Below, one piece after another: positions 42,231-49,903 of a stretch of 52,651 nt of DNA. Source of the DNA: Acidobacteriaceae bacterium (GTDB lineage Bacteria; Acidobacteriota; Terriglobia; Terriglobales; Acidobacteriaceae); the NCBI GenBank assembly GCA_030038435.1, contig JASHOY010000213.1, positions 1 to 52,651 on the forward strand. Direction: 5' to 3'. The notes beneath the pieces are model-generated. The model searched no databases, was not told the DNA's origin, and saw only the letters and a list, made by a program, of their open reading frames with translations. Each line of letters opens with the position of its first letter. The first letter of the stretch is position 1. The position numbers and the translations under genes are program-made.

Positions 42231-42569
42231 ATGGCCAGGGCTGCCACAACCTCCGATGCGTTCAACGCTGTGGCCGAGCCGCGGCGGCGGGAGATACTGA
42301 CGCTTCTTGTTGTGCAGGAGCGGCAAGTTGGCGAGATCGTTGCCGCGATCGGCATCGATCAGCCTTCGGTGTCGAAGCACCTGGGTGTGCTGCGGCAAGT
42401 GGGCCTGGTGCGGGTGCGGCGCAATGGGCGGCACCGGCTTTACAGCACGAACGCGGAGGCGATCAGGCCGCTGCACGAGTGGACAGAGACCTTCGAACGC
42501 TACTGGCAGCACCAGTTGAACCGCGTGAAAGAGCGCGCCGAGGCGCAGGTGAAGCGCCAATCGCAGTGA
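42231..42569 (+). CDS. ArsR/SmtB-family repressor
   Basis: 112 residues, a winged helix-turn-helix: FNAVAEPRRREILTLLVVQERQVGEIVAAIGIDQPSVSKHLGVLRQVGLVRVRRNGRHRLYS. The classic metal-site cysteines (ELCVCDL) are absent, so it belongs to the ArsR branch next to SRPBCC genes, whose inducing signal is unknown. No ribosome site lies upstream because the promoter leaves almost no leader; leaderless translation is likely. It is the first gene of an ArsR-SRPBCC-DinB unit, a layout common in Gram-positives and Acidobacteriota. Confidence 0.9.
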   Translation: MARAATTSDAFNAVAEPRRREILTLLVVQERQVGEIVAAIGIDQPSVSKHLGVLRQVGLVRVRRNGRHRLYSTNAEAIRPLHEWTETFERYWQHQLNRVKERAEAQVKRQSQ

Positions 42570-42640
42570 CGGGCCTCCGGAAACGGATGCGGGATTCCCC
42601 AACGACTCAACATTCCCAACCTTTCGACAAAGGAGAGAGT

Positions 42641-43111
42641 ATGACGACGATGACAATTCCCGACATTGAGAGTCTTTCGCTGAAGGTTAGCCAGGAGATC
42701 CGAGTGAAGGCGCCGATGGACGTGACGTTCGAGGCGCTGCTTGAACAACTTGGCCCAGGAAACGAGCATCCGGACGGCACGCCGATGTTCATGAAGATCG
42801 AGCCGTGGCCGGGCGGACGGTGGTTCCGTGACCTGGGAGACGGCAACGGGCACTTCTGGGCGACCGTGCAGGCCATCAAGCGGCCCACGCTGCTGGAGTT
42901 CAGTGGGCCGCTGTTCATGTCTTACCCGGTGGCCAATAATGTGCAATACCGGTTGAGCGAAGAAGGCGGCGAGACGGTGATCAGGTTTTGCCACGCGGGC
43001 TTCGGCTTGATCCAGGAAGACCACAGGAAAGGCGTAGTAACAGGGTGGACTCACATCGGCGAAAAGATCCGCGAGCGCGCGGAGCGAGCCGCAGCCAAAT
43101 CCGCGCACTGA
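42641..43111 (+). CDS. SRPBCC (AHSA1-type) domain protein
   Basis: 156 residues with the SRPBCC/AHSA1 ligand-binding fold: SQEIRVKAPMDVTFEALLEQLG at the start, IEPWPGGRWFRDLGDGNGHFWATVQAIKRPTLLEFSG in the middle, and GVVTGWTHIGEKIRERA at the end. Such proteins bind hydrophobic ligands and are often controlled by an adjacent ArsR repressor. AAAGGAGAGAG precedes the ATG at 42641. DinB-family gene follows after 97 bases. Confidence 0.9.
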   Translation: MTTMTIPDIESLSLKVSQEIRVKAPMDVTFEALLEQLGPGNEHPDGTPMFMKIEPWPGGRWFRDLGDGNGHFWATVQAIKRPTLLEFSGPLFMSYPVANNVQYRLSEEGGETVIRFCHAGFGLIQEDHRKGVVTGWTHIGEKIRERAERAAAKSAH

Positions 43112-43208
43112 TTGCCGGCTCCCTCATCCTCCGGTCTGCGCCGGAATGATTTGAACTTTGCGATTCCTGATTCCGGGCCTGACTTCAACCCATCACCAGG
43201 AGAAAACC

Positions 43209-43733
43209 ATGACCACCGCAGTCGACACGCCAGCCGTTGCCGCCGAGCTTGAGATCCTTCGCGAGCAGTCGAGAGTCATTCACCGCGTCCTCCACCTCAA
43301 TACTGAGGGACTCACCCAGGAGGACAGCCTCATCCAACCCCAGCCCGGCGGCAATTGCCTGAACTGGGTCGTGGGGCACCTGGTAAACACCTACGACACC
43401 GTTGTTCTGCCCCTGCTGGAAGAGCCGCCGGTGCTCGGCAAGGAAGCACTGAAGCGTTATGACCGCGGCACACCGCCTGTGCGCGAGCCGGGCGAAGCAT
43501 TGCCGCTCACCGAACTTCTTGCCGCATGGGACGAAGCTTCGAGACGCGTCGATGGGGGACTGGCGCGCATCCGGCCGGAGCGGCTGGAGCAGGCCGCGCC
43601 ATTCTCGCCACGCCAGAATCCCGACGAAACTGTGCGCTCGCTTCTAACCATCGTGATCTTCCACCAGGCCTATCACGTCGGCCAGACGGCCCTGCATCGC
43701 CGCATGGCGGGCAGGGAAGGGGCTATCAAGTAG
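43209..43733 (+). CDS. DinB-family protein
   Basis: 174 residues forming the DinB/YfiT four-helix bundle, with metal-binding His expected in the first helix (GGNCLNWVVGHLVNTYD) and in the terminal HQAYHVGQTALHRR motif. DinB-type proteins act as thiol-dependent S-transferases or unknown stress enzymes. CAGGAG lies 7 bases before the ATG at 43209, so the 17-codon longer frame is not used. Last gene of the ArsR unit, convergent with GH31. Confidence 0.88.
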   Translation: MTTAVDTPAVAAELEILREQSRVIHRVLHLNTEGLTQEDSLIQPQPGGNCLNWVVGHLVNTYDTVVLPLLEEPPVLGKEALKRYDRGTPPVREPGEALPLTELLAAWDEASRRVDGGLARIRPERLEQAAPFSPRQNPDETVRSLLTIVIFHQAYHVGQTALHRRMAGREGAIK

Positions 43734-43775
43734 TGAGCGGGGCGGCAGGACTGACGGGCCGATCATAAGCCGTCT

Positions 43776-46568
43776 TTATTGGCCGACCTCCTTCATCAGC
43801 GCCTGGGCTTTGGCGAAGTTGTCCTGGCTCTGCTGTTCCTGTTTCTGCAGGTCGATGTGGACCTTTTCTGATCCGCCGATGTGGGTGGCCTGAGAAAGGT
43901 TCCGGGCGAAGGTGGGCGCGAGCCCTGCCACTGCGGCTTGCGCTTTGGGCAACTCGGTGTGGAAATGGGCGATCTCTTCGCCGGCGCGCTCGGGGTGATA
44001 GCCGAGGCGGTCGCCGGTCTGCATTACGTCGATGAGCGGGTCGGGCGGCGCGGAGACGGGCCAGGTCTGCTGCATGGCGTCGTAGGCGGCGCGCAGGCGG
44101 GTCATGGCGCCGGCGAAGCCGTCGAGCTCGCTGCGGCGCGCCATCAGCCTCGCGTCGCGATGAACTTCGATAATCACTTTGGACGCCGTGCTGAAGCTGG
44201 GCGTGGGAATGACTGTGGTGAGAGTGTTGCCGAGGAAGCTCCAGCCCGTCGCGCCGGCTTGCGCCTGCGGGATCGCTTTGCCGTTGACGGTGACCGAGGC
44301 CGGCGGCCAGTCGGCGGGAAGGTGAAGCTCGTAGGCGCGCGACTTCAACATGCCCGGGAAGCTGCCTTCCACAGGGCCGATTTCTACGCGCAGAGTGTCG
44401 CCCTCTTCCGCGGCGTGGATGGGCGTGCGGGTGAAGACGCCGTGCTGGTAGTCCACCGAGACGCCATTATCCGCATAGAGCGAGTATTGCGAGCTCTCGC
44501 CTGGCTTGAGCGGCCATACGTTGACGATGAGCGGATCGACCGGTTTCTGGCCGGTGTAAAGCATGGCCGGCTGCATGGGCACAATCGCGCCGGGGCGCAG
44601 GTACACGGGAATCTGGTCGATGGAGAAGTTCCGGGTGATGGTAGTGGGGCCAATGAAGTGCTTGCCGGTGGGCCACTCGATCCACTCGCCGGGCGGGAGC
44701 CAGATGGTTTCGCTGGCCAGGCCCGAGTCGGCGTCCGCCGCTGAAGTGACGGGTGCGGCCAGCATCTGGCTGCCGAACATGTACTCGTTCTTGCTGGTGT
44801 ACGCGTCGTCCTGGTTGGGCCAGTCGTAGTAGAGCGGGTGGAGAAAGGCTACGCCGGTGTCATAGGTGCGGCGCGCCTCGGTGTAGATATAGGGCTGCAT
44901 GGCCATGCGTAGCTGGTAAGTGGTGCGAAGGATCGAGGAGTACGGCTCGGGATAAGCCCAGATGCGTCGTTCGGAGTCGGGATTCTTGGTGGTGTGGGTG
45001 CGCAGGATGGGGCTGAAGGCGCCGAATTCGACCCAGCGCGTGAAAAGCTCAGGACCAACGGCGCCGGGCATGTGGCCGCCGATGTCGTGGCTCCAGTAGG
45101 CGTAGCCGACATTGGCCGCGGTGGCCGTGAACCAGGGCTGGAAGGCGAGCGAAGGCCAGACGGAGAAGGTGTCGCCGGAGAAGCCGATCTGGTAGCGATG
45201 ATTGCCGAGTCCGCCCCAGCGATGGAAGAGCAGAGGGCGCTTGCCTTCACGCTGCTGGTCGGTGAAGTGAAGGTAGTTCAGCCACCAGGTGTTGCTGACG
45301 CCGGGCATTTTCGTCATCATGGGGTTCTGCTGCCAGTCGAGCCACCAGAAGTCGATGCCCTGTTTTTCGAGCGGATGCAGGACTAAGTCGAAGTAGTTTT
45401 CGGCCCATTTTTTGTTGGTGGGGTCGAAGGGGACGTATTTTTTGGTGGCGGGATCGATGCCCATGGCGCGGGCCGTGGCCGGGTAAGCCGCTTCCCAGGG
45501 CTGGATGCCGGAGGCCGGGTGCAGATTGAGCGTGACCTTCAGTCCCTCCTGGTGAATGTGCTGCAGAAATGCGGTGGGATCGGGGAAGAGGTATTTGTTC
45601 CACGTGTAGCCGCTCCAGCCGAGGCCGTTTCCTGATTGATCGACCTCACCGCGGGCTTTGAGCTGGGCTTCGTTGATGTGCCAGTCCATATCGATGACCA
45701 GAACGTTGAGCGGCGTGTCGTTCTCGTGGAAGCCGCGGACGAGCTGATCGAGCTCCTGGTCGCTGTAAGCCCAGTAGCGCGACCACCAGATGCCGAAGGC
45801 AAAGCGCGGCGGCAGGGGAATGCGGCCGGCAACCCGGACAAAATCCCCGAGAGCCTGGCGGTAATCGTGGCCGTAGCCGAAGAAGTACCAGTCGGTGTAC
45901 TGGCCCGGGCGCTCGTAATCCGGGCGCTCCATGGCCCACGGCCAGGGGCTTTTTTCGCCTTCGCGGAACTGGAAGTCGGTGGAGTCGAAGAGCGGGCGCG
46001 TGGAGTCATTGACGAAGTCCCAGCCGGCGCGCGAAACCAGGCCCTGGCCGATGGGCTCCTTGGTATTGGAGCCGTAAGCGCCGTCGAGCGTGCGCGTGGT
46101 GCCGAGCAGATTCTCAGCATTGGCCATGCCCGGGTGCCAGGTGACTTTCTGGCCTTCGACAGTGAGAACGATGGAGAGATTGTCGGGCGTGAAATGGCCG
46201 TCGCCGGTGGGGGTATAGGTGAGGGAGAGCGCGCTGGTGCGGACGGTGAGCCTCTGCGCGTCTTCCGAGCCGGTGATGGAGCGCTCGAATTTAGGCACGG
46301 GCAGGCGGCGGTTGATGAAGACAAAAGATGCGTGGTCTTCAAACTGGTTGCTGGCCGACCACTCCATGCGAATGAGCTGCGGTGTGAGCACGGTGAAGCG
46401 CGCATGGCCGAAGTGGACGATGGCCTTGGGATCGGCGACAGGATTGTCGACGGGTCCGCTTGTCGCTGCGGTTGCGGCCGGAGCGGTTGCCGGCGGCTCG
46501 GCGATGGTTGCGGGGGCGAGTGGAAAGACGATGGCAAACACGGCTGCGGCGAGGCTCCAATCCTTCAT
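43776..46568 (-). CDS. Exported GH31 alpha-glycosidase
   Basis: 930 residues with a signal peptide (LAAAVFAIVFPLAPATIA). GH31 features: the IDMDWH strand, the nucleophile Asp in FWWLDWQQNPM (about residue 420), the acid/base Asp in GFSGDTFSVWPSL (about 483) and SHDIGGH. Substrates in GH31 include alpha-glucosides and alpha-xylosides; the choice is not readable here. After the catalytic and beta-sandwich domains, a C-terminal helical segment of about 140 residues (YDAMQQTWP...QEQQSQDNFAKAQALMKEVG) looks like an added coiled-coil region uncommon in the family. GGAGGGA precedes the ATG at 46568. It should act in the periplasm. Confidence 0.92.
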   Translation of the reverse strand: MKDWSLAAAVFAIVFPLAPATIAEPPATAPAATAATSGPVDNPVADPKAIVHFGHARFTVLTPQLIRMEWSASNQFEDHASFVFINRRLPVPKFERSITGSEDAQRLTVRTSALSLTYTPTGDGHFTPDNLSIVLTVEGQKVTWHPGMANAENLLGTTRTLDGAYGSNTKEPIGQGLVSRAGWDFVNDSTRPLFDSTDFQFREGEKSPWPWAMERPDYERPGQYTDWYFFGYGHDYRQALGDFVRVAGRIPLPPRFAFGIWWSRYWAYSDQELDQLVRGFHENDTPLNVLVIDMDWHINEAQLKARGEVDQSGNGLGWSGYTWNKYLFPDPTAFLQHIHQEGLKVTLNLHPASGIQPWEAAYPATARAMGIDPATKKYVPFDPTNKKWAENYFDLVLHPLEKQGIDFWWLDWQQNPMMTKMPGVSNTWWLNYLHFTDQQREGKRPLLFHRWGGLGNHRYQIGFSGDTFSVWPSLAFQPWFTATAANVGYAYWSHDIGGHMPGAVGPELFTRWVEFGAFSPILRTHTTKNPDSERRIWAYPEPYSSILRTTYQLRMAMQPYIYTEARRTYDTGVAFLHPLYYDWPNQDDAYTSKNEYMFGSQMLAAPVTSAADADSGLASETIWLPPGEWIEWPTGKHFIGPTTITRNFSIDQIPVYLRPGAIVPMQPAMLYTGQKPVDPLIVNVWPLKPGESSQYSLYADNGVSVDYQHGVFTRTPIHAAEEGDTLRVEIGPVEGSFPGMLKSRAYELHLPADWPPASVTVNGKAIPQAQAGATGWSFLGNTLTTVIPTPSFSTASKVIIEVHRDARLMARRSELDGFAGAMTRLRAAYDAMQQTWPVSAPPDPLIDVMQTGDRLGYHPERAGEEIAHFHTELPKAQAAVAGLAPTFARNLSQATHIGGSEKVHIDLQKQEQQSQDNFAKAQALMKEVGQ

Positions 46569-46704
46569 TGTGCAGGTCCCTCCAGTTTGGCTGCCATCGG
46601 AAGAGTATCACCGCGAGAGAACAGAGAACAGGGACTGAGGGACTTGCTTGCGGAGCCTCTGACGGAGCGCGCACCCCGGGCTGTTACACTGGTCGCCGGT
46701 CTGC

Positions 46705-47331
46705 ATGAAAAAACGCATCATGCGCTACACAACACAATTCTTGTTGTCGGCCACGGCGGCGGCACAGTTTCCTGCGCCGGGCCTGCCGGAAATTGCGTTT
46801 CTGGGGCGGTCGAATGTGGGCAAATCGAGCCTGCTGAATGCGCTGGTCGGTGAGAAAGCGGCGCGCGTCTCCTCCACACCGGGGCGGACGCGGGCGATCA
46901 ACTTTTTTGCACTGGCCGACCAGGCGGGGCGGCGGCGCATGGTCTTCGCCGATCTGCCTGGATACGGGTACGCGAAGATCTCTAAATCGATCTCGGCGGA
47001 GTGGCCGAAGTTTATCGATCCCTATCTCGCCGAGCGGAAAACGCTGGCGCTGTGCGTGTGCCTGGTGGATGCCAATGTGCTGGCGCGGCCGAGCGACCGG
47101 CAGTTGCTCGAGTGGTTGCGCGCCGCGCGGCGCGAGTTTGTCGTTGTGGCCACGAAGGTGGACCGGCTGAGCGGAAACGCGCGCACGCGAAATCTGGCGG
47201 AGCTGAAGAAGGGGCTGGATGTAGATGAGATTCTGCCCCTGTCGGCGAAGACCGGGATTGGCGTTAAGGAGCTTTGGACGCGAGTGGAAGCGGCGGCAAA
47301 TCAAGAGGTAATTCATCGAGCAAAGTTGTGA
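46705..47331 (+). CDS. engB: Ribosome biogenesis GTPase EngB (YihA/YsxC)
   Basis: 208 residues with all G motifs: G1 GRSNVGKSS (about residues 34-42), the switch Thr in SSTPGRTRAINFF, G3 DLPGYGYA, G4 TKVD and G5 SAKTGIG. EngB is an essential small GTPase that assists 50S subunit assembly. ATG at 46705 has a poor ribosome site; an in-frame ATG at 46720 is an alternative that would lose five residues. Confidence 0.93.
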   Translation: MKKRIMRYTTQFLLSATAAAQFPAPGLPEIAFLGRSNVGKSSLLNALVGEKAARVSSTPGRTRAINFFALADQAGRRRMVFADLPGYGYAKISKSISAEWPKFIDPYLAERKTLALCVCLVDANVLARPSDRQLLEWLRAARREFVVVATKVDRLSGNARTRNLAELKKGLDVDEILPLSAKTGIGVKELWTRVEAAANQEVIHRAKL

Positions 47332-47568
47332 TGCCGAAGAGTTGCCGATCGTTCGCCGTTTCCGGTTAATCTCCGCTCTGGAAATCTCTCTAAGGCAGCG
47401 ATCCAGGCGGCGGGATGCAAATTGCATGCATCGGGCGACGACCGCGATCCATCTATCAAAAGGCGAGCAATTCTTGTTTATAGCCGGGAATTCCCACGAT
47501 TTTAGGTAGTCGTAGGCCTTCCTGCGCGGTCTGGTTCGCCGATTCCGCAGGGAATCGAGGAAAGGCTC

Positions 47569-48003
47569 ATGAAGGTAATTTGCATGATAGCGCGCTATCT
47601 GATGGGCGCGATCTTCGTCTTCTTCGGCGCCAACCACCTGTTTGCTTTTCTCCCGACTCCGCCCCCGCCCCATGGTGTAGCGGGACAATACATGAGTGCG
47701 ATGATGGCCTCGGGATATTTCTATGTCGTAGGCATCTGCGAGGTTGTGCCTGGACTGCTGCTGCTTACCGGGCGCTTTGTGCCGTTGGCGCTTTTGGTGC
47801 TTGGGGCAGTGATCTTCAACATCGAAGTGACCGGCGTGCTGCTGGCGCACGCGGCCTTGCCCATGGGGACGTTTCTCGTGCTCCTCTGGATTCTCGCGGC
47901 ATATCGGGTGCGAACGGTGCTCTTGCCGCTCCTGAAGGCGCGAGTGGAATCGAGCTTCCCGAGAGAGGCTGCAAACAGCGAGGTCGGGGAGCGGTTAGCC
48001 TGA
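47569..48003 (+). CDS. DoxX-like membrane protein
   Basis: 144 residues with four hydrophobic helices, the first carrying ARYLMGAIFVFFGANHLFAFLP, then VVGICEVVPGLLLLTGRFVPLALLVLGAVIFNI, the DoxX/SURF4-type pattern. A role in membrane redox or thiosulphate:quinone reactions is known only for some relatives. GAGGAAAGG precedes the ATG at 47569. Its stop lies within the end of the convergent urocanase-like gene (9-base overlap). Preceded by 237 bases with no gene seen. Confidence 0.85.
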   Translation: MKVICMIARYLMGAIFVFFGANHLFAFLPTPPPPHGVAGQYMSAMMASGYFYVVGICEVVPGLLLLTGRFVPLALLVLGAVIFNIEVTGVLLAHAALPMGTFLVLLWILAAYRVRTVLLPLLKARVESSFPREAANSEVGERLA

Positions 48004-48948
48004 AACGCTGACACTGCTGGGCGGGTTGGCGTGTGCGGTCTGGGTGCCGGCGCCGCTGCTCATGGTGATCCAGACGGAGACGCCGATATCACCTTTTTCG
48101 ACGGCGGCCTGAACCCGGGTGAAGATCTGCTGCGCTGCGGCCGGTTCGCAGGAGACGATGCGGCGGTCGTGGGCGAGACGGCCGAAGTAGCGCGGAGCAA
48201 GCCGCAGCCAGCGGCGCGCCGCCATTTCAGCGGGGCCGGAACCGGGGTTGAGGCAATCCAGGGCCATGGCATCAAGCTTGGGCAACCAGATCGGCGCTGC
48301 GGTCTCGGCCGTCCACGTCACCACGGAGCGGTCGGGGCCCGGAGCAACATGCTCAACGCCGCGCGCGCCGGCCTGAAATTCAGGTGGAAAACGTGCCAGG
48401 CCTGAAAGCGCATAGGTCACCAGGTCGGGCTGCACGCCGCGCTCTTCCATCTCCCGCTCGATGCTCTGGGGTTTGGCGGCGATGCAGACGGCCACCGGTT
48501 CGCGTTTGCGAAGCTGGTTTTTGAGGATGCGCAGAGCTTCTTCCAGCGTGGTCACCAGATAATCGGCCACGCCGTCGCGGATGCTGCGGCGCTGCGCGGA
48601 TGGGTCGGCGGTAACCGTGAGTGAAGCAGCGCCAAGAACATTGGCCGCCACCAGCAGGGCGCGACCCTCCTCGTCCGGCTCGCCCGCATAAAGAAGCTGC
48701 CCGCCCAAACTGGGTTCTCCCTCGGCATCAGGCTTGGCGAACGGCAGCAGCGCCGCATAGAATCGATCGGCGCAGACGGCAAAGACGAATGCGGCGTGAT
48801 GAGGATTCAATTCCATGGGGTCGGATGTCGACAAAAGGCCTCCAATGGCGAGCCATCGCGCCGGTCCTGGTTCTACCTGCAGACCGGTCGTGTTCTCCAC
48901 CTGGATTCTCAGAGTCCGTCGGGGGCGGACGTCGAAAAGCGGGAACAA
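47995..48948 (-). CDS. Urocanase-domain-like protein of unknown function
   Basis: Up to 317 residues. The part from about residue 95 to 195 recalls the central Rossmann domain of urocanate hydratase (HutU): ALLVAANVLGAASLTVTAD, DYLVTTLEEALRILKNQL and the SIEREMEERGVQPDLVTYALSG stretch correspond to the HutU region ending in PDxVTDQTSAHD. However, the NAD-binding GNAAD loop reads IAAKP, and the DQTSAHD and catalytic Cys motif are not found, so urocanase activity is unlikely. A C-terminal DCLNPGSGPAEMAARRWLRLAPRYFGRLA is distinctive. TTG start at 48948 is uncertain; GTG at 48900 is an alternative. It follows the second pseudopilin gene by 39 bases. Confidence 0.6.
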   Translation of the reverse strand: MFPLFDVRPRRTLRIQVENTTGLQVEPGPARWLAIGGLLSTSDPMELNPHHAAFVFAVCADRFYAALLPFAKPDAEGEPSLGGQLLYAGEPDEEGRALLVAANVLGAASLTVTADPSAQRRSIRDGVADYLVTTLEEALRILKNQLRKREPVAVCIAAKPQSIEREMEERGVQPDLVTYALSGLARFPPEFQAGARGVEHVAPGPDRSVVTWTAETAAPIWLPKLDAMALDCLNPGSGPAEMAARRWLRLAPRYFGRLAHDRRIVSCEPAAAQQIFTRVQAAVEKGDIGVSVWITMSSGAGTQTAHANPPSSVSVSG

Positions 48949-48987
48949 AATATTCGATGCAAAATTTCACTAAACCGGCCTTTCGCG

Positions 48988-49389
48988 TCACCAGGACGAA
49001 TAGGCCTGGCCATCCGACCCCGTTTCGTTGCTGCCGGAATGCACGTCGTCAATGCCCGGCTCGGTTTCATCGAGTGAGTACATATCCTGACTGGTGTCGG
49101 TAACCCAGGTATCGGCGCTGTGAGTCATGGGATCGATGGGGATGGCGCGCAGATAACCGCTCTGCACGAGGTCGTCGAGCGACTGCGGAGCCTTTTCCTT
49201 GTCCATAGTGTAAGACTGAATGGCGGTGCGCATGACCTGCAGGTCTTCGCGGAGAACCGCTTCTTTGGCGTGTTTGATGGCCGTAGTGTAACTGGCCACG
49301 GCAAGGGTGGTCAGGATGAGCATGATCGCCATCACGATCATCAGCTCGATCATGGTGAAGCCGGCTTCGAGTTTGCTGCGTTTGGGCAA
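48988..49389 (-). CDS. Type II secretion/type IV pilus pseudopilin (GspG-like)
   Basis: 133 residues. A class III prepilin signal LEAGFTMIELMIVMAIMLILTTLAVASY is cut after the Gly, leaving Phe1 and Glu5 (conserved). The C-terminal part with YLRAIPIDPMTHSADTW follows GspG-type pattern, and an acidic, flexible end with Gly/Ser (SLDETEPGIDDVHSGSN) may bind calcium. It should assemble with the pseudopilin gene upstream (49420-49896) at the inner membrane. Confidence 0.9.
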   Translation of the reverse strand: MPKRSKLEAGFTMIELMIVMAIMLILTTLAVASYTTAIKHAKEAVLREDLQVMRTAIQSYTMDKEKAPQSLDDLVQSGYLRAIPIDPMTHSADTWVTDTSQDMYSLDETEPGIDDVHSGSNETGSDGQAYSSW

Positions 49390-49419
49390 AAGATCCTCTG
49401 CTCAACTGGACTGGAATGC

Positions 49420-49896
49420 TTACCAGTCTTTGTACTTGGTGCCGTCCAGGGCGGTTCCATCGGACTTCGAGTAAACGTCGAAGACATTCTGCCCGCCCCA
49501 GGATGTGGAATCGGAATCGTCCTGCATGGAGCGCAGGCCCCAATCTGCCTTCCCGGTCATGGGGTCAACGGGAATGCGGCGCAGAAACTTCAGCTTCTTG
49601 CCCTGCACTTCGACCCCTTTGACCAGAGTGTCCAGGTCCGGTGGGTAGCCATCGCTGTCGACCTTGGTCTGGAAGGCTCCCAGGTCGGCTGCATCTTTGT
49701 AGCGATCGATGGCGTCGCGCATCATCCACAGATCGCGGCGCAGCTCGCGCTCCTTCTCGCGCTTGTATTCGAACCTGGCGACAGGGATGGCCGCTGACGC
49801 CAGAATCGAGAGGATGAATACTGTGACAATAAGCTCGACGAGCGTGAGCCCGCTTTCCCGGCAATGGCGAGTGCGGATTGATGAAGAAACGCTCAT
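49420..49896 (-). CDS. Type II secretion pseudopilin (GspG-like)
   Basis: 158 residues with prepilin signal CRESGLTLVELIVTVFILSILASAAIPVARFEY: cleavage after Gly gives Leu1 and Glu5. The globular part shares with the second pseudopilin the Arg-Ile-Pro-x-Asp-Pro-Met-Thr motif (RRIPVDPMTGKADWGLRSMQDD). It lies 7 bases after the secretin stop, so it is cotranscribed; a prepilin peptidase for processing was not seen in the window. Confidence 0.9.
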   Translation of the reverse strand: MSVSSSIRTRHCRESGLTLVELIVTVFILSILASAAIPVARFEYKREKERELRRDLWMMRDAIDRYKDAADLGAFQTKVDSDGYPPDLDTLVKGVEVQGKKLKFLRRIPVDPMTGKADWGLRSMQDDSDSTSWGGQNVFDVYSKSDGTALDGTKYKDW

Positions 49897-49903
49897 GAAA
49901 GCC

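Noticed and set aside
45636..46853. Long forward open frame (405 codons) antisense to GH31
   Set aside because: Shadow of the GH31 gene's codon bias; no family signature.
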